From QQVM01 sp035341855 (GTDB taxonomy: Bacteria; Bacteroidota; Bacteroidia; AKYH767-A; 2013-40CM-41-45): DNA of 64,000 bases. The stretch lies in the NCBI GenBank assembly GCA_035341855.1, contig DAOQWA010000005.1, positions 54,391 to 118,390 of the forward strand, given 5' to 3'. The notes under the pieces were generated by a model. The model was given only the letters and a program-made list of their open reading frames with translations. It was not told where the DNA came from and did no database searches. The first letter of the stretch is position 1; each line of letters starts with the position of its first letter. Shown here one piece after another: positions 36,745 through 45,084 of the stretch. A program made the position numbers and the translations under genes.

Positions 36745-38046
36745 ATGTCACTATATAAAATAACTCTTGTCACAATTGCTTTTTTTTCAGTTTGGACAAA
36801 CTTGTCTGCACAAAATCAAGCCCCTGCTGAAGCACAGAAAGGTTCAGTTTTAATCATGAACGGAAAAGCTCACCTGGGAAATACAAAAGTCATAGAAAAT
36901 TCTGCTATAGCCTTTGAAAATGGTAAACTTACTGTGGTTGCCGACGCCACGGTAATTCGAATCGATAAAAGAAAATACGACACTGTAATAGATGCAACAG
37001 GAAAAGATATTTATCCGGGCTTTATTGCATGCAATACAACTTTAGGTTTGACAGAAATCGATCTGGTCAGAGCAACACGTGATTACAGAGAAGTTGGAGA
37101 AATGAATCCAAATGTTCGTAGTCTGATTGCTTACAGCACTGACTCAAGAATTATTCCGACAGTGAGAAGTAACGGCGTCCTGGTTGCTGAGATCGTTCCT
37201 CAGGGAGGACGAATTTCAGGGCAATCTTCAGTCGTAAACCTGGATGCCTGGAATTGGGAAGATGCAGCCATTTCAACAGACATAGGAATACACATGAACT
37301 GGCCAGGAATGAATATTCCTCGTTTGGAAAATTCAGAAAAAGAAGAGAATATTCGGCAAAGAGTAAATAATGATCTTGCCGAGCTGGAATTCTATTTTTC
37401 AGAAGCTTCAGCCTATGCAAAGAACCCTAACCCCTCTGAGCTGAATCTCAGATTTGAGGCAATGCGCGGATTATTTAATGGAAGCAAAAAACTTTTTGTT
37501 CATTGCAACATTGCAAAAGAAATACTTACAGCAGTTGACTTGGCTCGCCGTTATAACATTAATATGGTGCTTGTGGGTGGTGCAGATGCATGGCGCATGA
37601 CTTCCCTTCTCAAAGAAAATAATATTCCTGTAATATTGAATGGAACCCACAATCTTCCTTCAAGAGAAGATGAAGACATTGACATTTCATACAAACTTCC
37701 CTTTCTCTTACAAGAAGCCGGGGTACAATTTGCAATGAGTGCCGAAGGATCATGGCAGGTTAGAAATCTGATGTTTCAAGCGGGAACAAGTGCAGCATAT
37801 GGCCTTACTTTTGAACAGGCGATTCAGAGTATTACTTCCTCCCCTGCTGCCATCTTAGGAATCTCAGATAAATTAGGAACACTCGAAGAAGGAAAAGACG
37901 CAACCTTATTTATCTCCTCAGGAAACGCACTGGATATGAGAACAAATCATGTGACAGAGGCTTTTATCTCTGGAAGAAAAATAAATCTTGATAATGCACA
38001 GAAAGAATTGAATCAAAAATTTCTCAATAAATACGGACTTAAATAA
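36745..38046 (+). CDS. Exported amidohydrolase-like protein lacking metal ligands
   Basis: A protein of 433 residues from ATG 36745, which opens directly into the signal peptide MSLYKITLVTIAFFSVWTNLSA. An in-frame start at 36706 would add 13 residues ahead of it. The fold follows amidohydrolases (composite beta-sandwich, then a barrel, ending LGTLEEGKDATLFIS). At the HxH position it reads IYPGFIACNTTLGL, and the usual late Asp region reads SAEGSWQVRN. It is therefore probably a non-catalytic partner of the tandem enzyme before it. Both are in the same operon, with a peptidase gene after them. Confidence 0.75.
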   Translation: MSLYKITLVTIAFFSVWTNLSAQNQAPAEAQKGSVLIMNGKAHLGNTKVIENSAIAFENGKLTVVADATVIRIDKRKYDTVIDATGKDIYPGFIACNTTLGLTEIDLVRATRDYREVGEMNPNVRSLIAYSTDSRIIPTVRSNGVLVAEIVPQGGRISGQSSVVNLDAWNWEDAAISTDIGIHMNWPGMNIPRLENSEKEENIRQRVNNDLAELEFYFSEASAYAKNPNPSELNLRFEAMRGLFNGSKKLFVHCNIAKEILTAVDLARRYNINMVLVGGADAWRMTSLLKENNIPVILNGTHNLPSREDEDIDISYKLPFLLQEAGVQFAMSAEGSWQVRNLMFQAGTSAAYGLTFEQAIQSITSSPAAILGISDKLGTLEEGKDATLFISSGNALDMRTNHVTEAFISGRKINLDNAQKELNQKFLNKYGLK

Positions 38047-38102
38047 CACATTCATAGAAATTCTTCAGCCGTTTACTGATTTACCAACAACATAAATTTA
38101 AA

Positions 38103-40151
38103 ATGAAAAAATTACTCCTCCCTTCCTTGCTTGTTCTGCTGGTCTTCTTTTCCTGTAAACAGGAAGAAAAGCAAAAAGAAAATTCAAGTATAGAATTTGA
38201 TTTTATCGCTGATCGTTTCGCAGATATTCAGGTACTTCGGTATCAGGTTCCGGGCTTTGATCAACTGTCACTGAAACAAAAAGAGCTGGCTTATTATCTC
38301 TATGAAGCAGGATTGAGTGGCAGGGATATTTTTTATGATCAGAAATATAAGAATGGATTACTAATTAGAAAAACACTTGAAGCAGTATTGAATTCATACG
38401 AAGGTGATAAAAACAGCAATCACTGGAAACAATTTGAAGAATATTGTAACAGATTCTTTTTTGCAAACGGAATTCATCACCACTATTCTTCAGATAAGAT
38501 GTTCCCTTCTTGCAGCCAAGAATACTTTACACAGCTAATTGAAAAAAGCGATCCTGCAATGATCCCTCTTGAAGGAATGTCAATCAATGAATTCACTGGT
38601 AATATTATTCCAATCATTTATGATCCTACGATTGCTCCGAAAACTGTAGATCTGAGCGACACCAATGATGTTATCAAAAGTTCCAGCAATAATTTTTATA
38701 GCAACGTTGCTCAGGCTGAAGCAGAAAAGTATTATGGAGACTTGAGAGCAAGCGACCCCGCCAACAGATCGCAGCTTGGTTTTAACTCTCAGCTTGTGAA
38801 AGAGAATGGCGTAATAAAAGAAAGGGTATGGGGAATAGGCGGCATGTACGGAGCTGCAATTGAGAAAATTGTTTACTGGCTTGAAAAAGCGGAACCACTC
38901 GCTGAAAATGATGCACAAAAATTAACCATCAGCAAACTTATAAAATTCTACAAAAGTACAGACCCAAAAGATTTTGATGAATACAGTATAGCATGGGTGA
39001 ATGATACTGCTTCAAGAATAGATTTTGTGAATGGATTTATAGAAGTTTATCAGGACGCTCTCCAAAAGAAAGGCAGCTTCGAAAGCATTGTTTCTATGAA
39101 AGATATTGAAGGAACAAAAAGAATTGAAGCAATATCCAGACAAGCTCAATGGTTTGAGGATAACTCGACAATAATGACTGAGCATAAAAAGAAGGATGTA
39201 AAAGGAATTAGTGCAAAAGTAATTACTGTAATTGGGGAAGTTGGCGATGCTGCTCCTGCTACTCCTATTGGAATCAACCTCCCCAACAATGAATGGGTAC
39301 GGGAAGACCATGGTTCAAAATCAGTAAACCTTAGCAATATTGTAAATGCCTACAATTATTACCGTGCTAAAAGCCCAATGATTGATGAATTTGCTTCAGG
39401 TCAGGAGGTGATTGACCGTGCAAGAAAAGAAGGTGCCTTGGCTGACAATTTACATACTGACATGCACGAAGTAATCGGTCATGCTTCCGGTATTATAAAT
39501 GATGGGGTCGGAACAACTGATCAGACCTTGAAAAACTATGCAGGAATCCTTGAAGAAGCCCGGGCTGATCTGGTTGCACTATATTTTTGTCTGGATCAAA
39601 AGCTGGTTGACATAGGCGTAATGCCTTCATTAGAAACCGGAAAAGCTCAATATGATTATTACATTCTCAACGGACTGATGACTCAATTACAAAGAATCAA
39701 GCCCGGGGATAATCTTGAACAAGCTCACATGCGTAACAGGCAATTGGTTGCATCCTGGGCCTTTGAACAAGGTGCAAATGAAAAGGTGATAGAAAAAGTT
39801 GTACGTGACGGCAAAACCTTTTTCGTGATCAATGATTACAACAAGCTACGTACTTTATTCGGGCAACTTCTTCGTGAAATACAAAGGATAAAATCTGAAG
39901 GAGATTTTACAGCAGGTAAAAATCTTGTAGAAAACTATGGAGTGAAAGTCGATCAGGATCTTCTTAAAGAAGTACATGCACGTTTCGAAAAATTAAAAAT
40001 CGCACCTTACATGGGCTTCATTCAACCCCGTTTGGTTCCGGTAATGAAGGACAATAAAATTACCGATGTTAAAATAGAATATCCTTCATCTCTTATTGAA
40101 CAAATGCTGGAATATGCTAAGAAATACTCTTACCTGCCGGTGAATAACTAA
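38103..40151 (+). CDS. M49-family (dipeptidyl-peptidase III-like) lipoprotein
   Basis: A 682-residue protein with a lipoprotein signal whose lipobox Cys is C18 (LLVFFSCKQ). The M49 zinc motif HEVIGH is at 455-460 (HExxGH), and the third ligand region EEARAD is at 484-489. Around them lie conserved elements such as GDAAPATPIGINLPNNEW and ADNLHTDMHE. The enzyme would remove dipeptides from the N-terminus of peptides outside the inner membrane. It follows two amidohydrolase-like genes by 56 bases, which suggests a peptide-processing operon. Confidence 0.9.
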   Translation: MKKLLLPSLLVLLVFFSCKQEEKQKENSSIEFDFIADRFADIQVLRYQVPGFDQLSLKQKELAYYLYEAGLSGRDIFYDQKYKNGLLIRKTLEAVLNSYEGDKNSNHWKQFEEYCNRFFFANGIHHHYSSDKMFPSCSQEYFTQLIEKSDPAMIPLEGMSINEFTGNIIPIIYDPTIAPKTVDLSDTNDVIKSSSNNFYSNVAQAEAEKYYGDLRASDPANRSQLGFNSQLVKENGVIKERVWGIGGMYGAAIEKIVYWLEKAEPLAENDAQKLTISKLIKFYKSTDPKDFDEYSIAWVNDTASRIDFVNGFIEVYQDALQKKGSFESIVSMKDIEGTKRIEAISRQAQWFEDNSTIMTEHKKKDVKGISAKVITVIGEVGDAAPATPIGINLPNNEWVREDHGSKSVNLSNIVNAYNYYRAKSPMIDEFASGQEVIDRARKEGALADNLHTDMHEVIGHASGIINDGVGTTDQTLKNYAGILEEARADLVALYFCLDQKLVDIGVMPSLETGKAQYDYYILNGLMTQLQRIKPGDNLEQAHMRNRQLVASWAFEQGANEKVIEKVVRDGKTFFVINDYNKLRTLFGQLLREIQRIKSEGDFTAGKNLVENYGVKVDQDLLKEVHARFEKLKIAPYMGFIQPRLVPVMKDNKITDVKIEYPSSLIEQMLEYAKKYSYLPVNN

Positions 40152-40186
40152 ATAACTGGAATGGATTTAAGAAAATAATTAAACTC

Positions 40187-40218
40187 AAAAAAGGACCGGC
40201 ACGTCCGGTCTTTTTTTT
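40187..40218. terminator. Bidirectional intrinsic terminator
   Basis: The stem GACCGG/CCGGTC (40194-40199 with 40205-40210) is flanked by A- and T-runs. It sits between the convergent M49 and histidine-kinase genes. Confidence 0.8.
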
Positions 40219-40224
40219 CTCATA

Positions 40225-41622
40225 TCAATTGCTTTTGTGCATTTGATTCAAGATCTTTTTAAATAACATTTCAGTATCAAATGGCTTATTAATAAAATCA
40301 TTCATTCCGGCTTCGTAACATCGATAGATCTCATCTTCCAAAGCACTTGCCGTCATAGCAACAATAGGGGTCTCACAATGTGGTTTCTCTAACATCCTTA
40401 TCTGACGTGAGGCATCATATCCATTTAACTCCGGCATTTGCAGGTCCATCAATATTACATCATAGACCTTGCCACCTGCCATAGCTACCGCCTCATTCCC
40501 GTTTGCGGCTACATCAACCTCTACTCCTTCTATTTCTGTCATCAAGGTATCTATGGCAACAATCCTGTTAAACTCAATATCTTCAACCAATAAAACCGAA
40601 ATACCCTTTAGCTCATTTCTCAAATCCTGTGAATTTGATATTTCAATCTTTTGAAGAGATTTACCCCTGTATATCTCGAAAGGAATCATAAGTTTAAAAA
40701 CAGAACCATAACCTGTTTTACTGCTAACATCAATTGTTCCTCCATACAATTCGAGTAACTTCCTTGTGACACTTAGTCCCAAACCTGCACCTCCATACTC
40801 TCTTGTAGTGTCGCTGGATTCCTGGCTGAATGATTCAAAGATTTTTTCCCTACTCGAATCTGAAATTCCTATTCCGGTATCGGTGACCTTAAACAAGAGG
40901 ACAACATCATTCGGAGAATTTTGGACATTCTCTTTTACCGAACAATGCAAACTAACACTGCCGGCTTCAGTAAACTTGATCGCATTGTCTACCACATTAG
41001 AAAGTATTTGTAACAATCTCAAAGGGTCTCCCGACAAATACTCAGGAACATTCTCATCAACATGAACCGTATAGTCCAATTTTTTCTCAAGTGCACGAAG
41101 TTGGAAATTATTATAAACACTTTCACAGATAGCCCTAAGTTCAAAAGGATGATTAGTCAACTGAATTCTTCCGGCTTCAATTTTGCTTATATCAAGCATG
41201 TCATTAATAATTGCCATCAAACTTTCTGAACTTTGCTTAATAGCATTCAAATAATTCATCTGTTCAGGCTTAGGATCATTGTCCCTTAGTAATCGAGTCA
41301 TGCCAACAATTGCATTCAAGGGTGTACGGAACTCATGACTCATATTTGCTAAAAATTGTTCCTTAAGTTTTGTAGATTGTTGCAAAGCTTCCTGCTCCTT
41401 TCTTGTTTCTATCTTCCTTATCTCCCGTCGAAAAATAAAAATAGTCAGTAGCAAAATTATTATTATCGCAGCAATAAACAGAAATGCGTAATTACCGAAC
41501 TGCGAATGCAAAACAATTGAAAACAAAGAATCCACAGAAATGGAAAGCTTTGTTGACATTGACCCTGCTCCTTTAATCAGAAATAATAAATTCAAAACTA
41601 CCCCAATAGTCAAACCGGTCAT
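40225..41622 (-). CDS. Hybrid sensor histidine kinase/response regulator
   Basis: A 465-residue membrane protein. N-terminal hydrophobic segments lie at about 1-18 and 43-64 with only about 25 residues between them, so no sizeable sensor domain is present. Then come HisKA with the phosphorylatable H96 (NMSHEFRTPLNAIVG), HATPase_c with the N-box VVDNAIKFTEAG and TDTGIGISDSSREKIF, and a receiver domain with phosphoacceptor D393 (DVILMDLQMPELNGYD) and a late Lys in FINKPFD. It presumably relays phosphate to a separate partner. The signal is unknown. It sits alone and convergent with the M49 gene. Confidence 0.93.
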   Translation of the reverse strand: MTGLTIGVVLNLLFLIKGAGSMSTKLSISVDSLFSIVLHSQFGNYAFLFIAAIIIILLLTIFIFRREIRKIETRKEQEALQQSTKLKEQFLANMSHEFRTPLNAIVGMTRLLRDNDPKPEQMNYLNAIKQSSESLMAIINDMLDISKIEAGRIQLTNHPFELRAICESVYNNFQLRALEKKLDYTVHVDENVPEYLSGDPLRLLQILSNVVDNAIKFTEAGSVSLHCSVKENVQNSPNDVVLLFKVTDTGIGISDSSREKIFESFSQESSDTTREYGGAGLGLSVTRKLLELYGGTIDVSSKTGYGSVFKLMIPFEIYRGKSLQKIEISNSQDLRNELKGISVLLVEDIEFNRIVAIDTLMTEIEGVEVDVAANGNEAVAMAGGKVYDVILMDLQMPELNGYDASRQIRMLEKPHCETPIVAMTASALEDEIYRCYEAGMNDFINKPFDTEMLFKKILNQMHKSN

Positions 41623-41827
41623 GTGTTTATTAAAAAAGAGGATTACAGCTAATTAAATTTCACTCTGTAATCATTCAAATAAAGCCGTTAAATAAATGAT
41701 GGATGCAAGTATTACAAAATTTCTCTAAATGTGCTTAGCTTGTCCTACCTGACATACCTTCATTCCAAATATAATTAAAAAGAAGAGTCTTCAAAAGAAT
41801 TCTTAGAAAACACACAATAAATCTAAT

Positions 41828-42322
41828 TTATTTATTGAACAAATATTGCATTATATGTACATTCTGAAACTTAGCAAATTTAAAACCAACCTCTTCCATA
41901 ACTCCAACATGCCGGTAACCTAACTTCTCATGAATATGAATACTCACATCATTTCCTTGTGTGATCCTGGAAATAATAGTATGATTCCCGACTTTTTGAC
42001 CCTCAAGCGTAATGATCTTGAGTAACTTGATTCCCATTCCTTTTCCACGATGATCTTTATGAATGTATATTGATACTTCTACTGTGGTGTCATAAGCACA
42101 TCTATCACTAAATGGACTCAAAGAAGCCCAGCCAATTATCTGATCATCTTGCTCCGCTACAAGTACCGGATGATTCTTTTTGTGTTGCTTAAACCAGGAC
42201 ATTTGTGCCTGATGACTCCTAGGTTCTGTATCAAAAGTTGCATTTGAGTTCAAGACAGACTCATTGTAAATTTCAAGCATGGCCGTCAGATCATACTCGG
42301 TGGCAGGTCTTATATTGAGCAT
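41828..42322 (-). CDS. GNAT-family N-acetyltransferase (phosphinothricin acetyltransferase-like)
   Basis: A 164-residue cytoplasmic enzyme with the acetyl-CoA-binding motif VEVSIYIHKDHRGKGMGIKL (R/Q-x-x-G-x-G/A form). It starts with IRPATEYDLTAMLEIYNE and ends with LGYRHVGVMEEVGFKF. Both ends are typical of phosphinothricin/methionine-sulfone acetyltransferases. The acceptor is not predictable, and resistance to phosphinothricin should not be assumed. The gene is monocistronic by position. Confidence 0.85.
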   Translation of the reverse strand: MLNIRPATEYDLTAMLEIYNESVLNSNATFDTEPRSHQAQMSWFKQHKKNHPVLVAEQDDQIIGWASLSPFSDRCAYDTTVEVSIYIHKDHRGKGMGIKLLKIITLEGQKVGNHTIISRITQGNDVSIHIHEKLGYRHVGVMEEVGFKFAKFQNVHIMQYLFNK

Positions 42323-42533
42323 ATAGAATAAAGTTTTGGCCTACGATAATTATTCAAATACTAAAGATAGGCTGTGCTTGTCTCAAGACAAAATTAATCA
42401 GAAAAGATTTCCTTGTCTTTTGATTTTCCGTCAATTGTCTCCTATTTTAGGTACATTCACTTCCTGCAACGGCATCCTAATCAGGGAAACAAGTTCTGTT
42501 TTTGCAGACATTCCCTATTTGGAATTTCTTTTT

Positions 42534-42541
42534 TATTTTTG
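42534..42541 (+). promoter_or_regulatory. Possible -7 promoter element (TATTTTTG)
   Basis: A TAnnTTTG match 48 bases before the DUF885 lipoprotein start. No -33 box at standard spacing was found. Confidence 0.3.
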
Positions 42542-42588
42542 TGAATATTTTCATTTTCTGAATGTCCTAATAAGATCACTTTAATCAT

Positions 42589-44445
42589 ATGAAAAGCAAT
42601 TTTAAATCATCCCTGTTTCCCTTCCTATTTGTCCTGGCTATAGTCAGTTCTTGCAATAACCGGCAAACTCATGTCCCTATTCACTTTAGCCCTGAAGAGA
42701 TCGCTTTGGAATCAAAAAGAGCTAATGACTTTTTCGACCGTGCCTTTGATGCAGCAATAAGTCGAGATCCTGAACAACAAACTTATCTGGGTATCAAGAA
42801 AGATTACGGAAAATGGAATGATCGTTCTTATTCTGCCGCAATTGCGGAAATTGAAATTATAAAAAAAGAACTTGATAGCTTAAGAGAACAAATTGTTTTT
42901 GAAAAACTTGACGAAAAAACAAAATTAAGTTTTAGTTATTTTGAATATCAGGCTCAGCAGGAAATTGCCATGTTTCCCTGGAGATTTCATAATTATCCCG
43001 TGAACCAAATGGATGGAATTCAATCCTCAATTCCTGCCTTCCTGATCAATATGCACAGCATTGATTCAATGTCTGATGCGCAGGCCTATATTGAACGATT
43101 GAATGGTATAGGTCCTCTCTTCGATCAGGTTATTGCAGGATTAAAAATACGTGACAGCTTAGGGATCAATCTGCCTAAGTTCGTATTTCCTATGGTAATT
43201 AGTGATTGTAAAAATGTTATTAGCGGAACTCCTTTTGAGTTTTCAGAAAGTAAAAGTCCGCTCTTCGAGGATTTCTATACTAAAGTAAATGCGCTCTCCA
43301 ACATTAATTACTCAGATAAATCAGAACTGCTCAGGCAATGTGCCAATGCACTCTTAAATGTAGTGAAGCCTGCCTATGAAAAATTAATTTTCGAACTAAA
43401 ACTGCTGGAACAGAATGCAAGTAATGATGATGGTGCCTGGAAGTTTCCATCCGGTGACAAATTTTATAAAGCAGCTTTAAGTAATACAACAACACTTGAT
43501 ATAAGTCCTGATGAGGTTTTTGAAACCGGTATGAAGGAAGTGAAAAGAATACATGCAGAAATGAGGGAGATAATTCAAAAAGTAGGTAAGAAAGATGATA
43601 GCCTCATTTGGTTTTTCGAATTCCTGAGGGAAAACAAACAGTTCTATTTCCCGAATACAACTGAAGGTCGAAAAAAATATCAAGATCTTGCCACTTCAAT
43701 TATTGATACAATGGCGAGCAAACTTGACTTGCTATTTCTGACAAAGCCAAAAGCTCCTATCGTCGTGAAGGCTGTTGAAGCATTTCGTGAACAATCAGCC
43801 GGAGGTGCATTTTATGAAGCTCCCACGCAGGATGGCACCAGACCTGGTACCTATTATATCAACCTGTTCAACATGAACGATCAACCGATCTATCAGGCTG
43901 AAGCACTTGCTTACCATGAAGGAATTCCGGGGCATCATATGCAAATTGCCATTGCACAAGAGTTGAAAAATATTCCAAAATTCAGAATGCATGGTGGAAA
44001 TGTTGCTTATGTTGAAGGTTGGGCACTATACTCTGAACTAATCCCTAAAGAATATGGATTTTACGAAGATCCCTATTCAGATTTTGGCAGATTGGCAAAT
44101 GAAGTTTTTCGCGCAGCAAGGCTGGTTGTAGATGTTGGGATACACCATAAAAAATGGTCAAGAGAACAGGCATATGAATACTTCATTCGCAACACCCCTA
44201 ATCCGGAAGGTGATTGCAAAAAAGAGATCGACAGGTATATTGTATGGCCGGCCCAAGCCACCGGATATAAGATCGGAATGATCAAAATACTTGAACTAAG
44301 AGAGAAAGCCAAGAAAGAATTAGGCGACAAATTCGACATCAGGGAATTTCACGATGTGATTCTAACGAACGGGCCTCTTCCTTTAAAATTACTTGGTGAA
44401 AATGTCAGAGCATGGATAGATCAAAAAAAAAATAACGCATATTAA
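42589..44445 (+). CDS. DUF885-family lipoprotein, probable metallopeptidase
   Basis: A 618-residue protein with a lipoprotein signal (FLFVLAIVSSCNN). The family's likely zinc motif is HEGIPGHH (443-450), preceded by AEALAYHE. A conserved downstream block includes YVEGWALYSELIPKEYGFY, and EGDCKKEIDRYIVWPAQATG follows later. DUF885 proteins are predicted peptidases related to thermolysin-like folds, with few members characterised. It is anchored in a membrane and faces the periplasm or the surface. It is convergent with the next gene. Confidence 0.85.
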   Translation: MKSNFKSSLFPFLFVLAIVSSCNNRQTHVPIHFSPEEIALESKRANDFFDRAFDAAISRDPEQQTYLGIKKDYGKWNDRSYSAAIAEIEIIKKELDSLREQIVFEKLDEKTKLSFSYFEYQAQQEIAMFPWRFHNYPVNQMDGIQSSIPAFLINMHSIDSMSDAQAYIERLNGIGPLFDQVIAGLKIRDSLGINLPKFVFPMVISDCKNVISGTPFEFSESKSPLFEDFYTKVNALSNINYSDKSELLRQCANALLNVVKPAYEKLIFELKLLEQNASNDDGAWKFPSGDKFYKAALSNTTTLDISPDEVFETGMKEVKRIHAEMREIIQKVGKKDDSLIWFFEFLRENKQFYFPNTTEGRKKYQDLATSIIDTMASKLDLLFLTKPKAPIVVKAVEAFREQSAGGAFYEAPTQDGTRPGTYYINLFNMNDQPIYQAEALAYHEGIPGHHMQIAIAQELKNIPKFRMHGGNVAYVEGWALYSELIPKEYGFYEDPYSDFGRLANEVFRAARLVVDVGIHHKKWSREQAYEYFIRNTPNPEGDCKKEIDRYIVWPAQATGYKIGMIKILELREKAKKELGDKFDIREFHDVILTNGPLPLKLLGENVRAWIDQKKNNAY

Positions 44446-44479
44446 AAAAGGATTCCTATAGCTCCAGGCTAATCAAAGT

Positions 44480-45079
44480 TTAGTCCTGAACAATTGACTT
44501 AAACTCAATTTTCCAAAGTCCCCGAAGATCTCCCAATTTGTAGTTTTTCGCCAGATCAGCCGGATATAAACTATCAATTGCTCCTTTGGTAGCCTCATCA
44601 ATATCTAATTCCGGGTTTCCATGGCATTTCAAACATGTAGGCATGCCGATTCGGATCGGTCGATAAAAAATGAATTCATCTGATAATTGCAATAAAGAAT
44701 CAGCTTGAACATTTTCAGAATTCCTGCCATTATAATAGTCCCACATACTTTTATCGTGCTGATTGCTAATGAGGTTTTCCGGGTTTCTGTTCTTATCTGT
44801 CACTCGTGAAACAATACAATTGTTTGCAGCACTTACGCTATCGAGTATAGCTGATGCATTAAGATTACAAAACTGAACAGCATGCCGTGTTCCTCCTACT
44901 TCGATTGCTTCAGTCAGATTTTTGATCAAAACTGTCTGTGCCATTCCGGATACTTCGGAACCGGCAAGCATATATTTACCAAGATCAACATCATTCTCTT
45001 TTGAATCCTTTTTGGAAACACAAGAAAAAGCAAGCATGAACACTAGCAGTACGAAGATATATTCTGACTTTTTTTGCAT
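44480..45079 (-). CDS. DUF3365-type haem-binding lipoprotein
   Basis: A 199-residue protein with a lipoprotein signal (LLVFMLAFSCVSKK). The domain resembles DUF3365/Tll0287-type haem proteins, with AVQFCNLNASAI early, DKNRNPENLISNQ in the middle and a single CLKCHGNPE haem motif near residue 147. It should be a periplasmic or outer-membrane-attached single-haem protein of unknown partner. It begins 5 bases after the M1 peptidase stop and is very likely cotranscribed with it. Confidence 0.82.
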   Translation of the reverse strand: MQKKSEYIFVLLVFMLAFSCVSKKDSKENDVDLGKYMLAGSEVSGMAQTVLIKNLTEAIEVGGTRHAVQFCNLNASAILDSVSAANNCIVSRVTDKNRNPENLISNQHDKSMWDYYNGRNSENVQADSLLQLSDEFIFYRPIRIGMPTCLKCHGNPELDIDEATKGAIDSLYPADLAKNYKLGDLRGLWKIEFKSIVQD

Positions 45080-45084
45080 TTTCT

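Noticed and set aside
42336..42584. 82-codon frame between the GNAT and DUF885 genes
   Set aside because: Its composition is poor (Phe- and Cys-rich), it has no ribosome-binding context, and a probable promoter element sits inside it.
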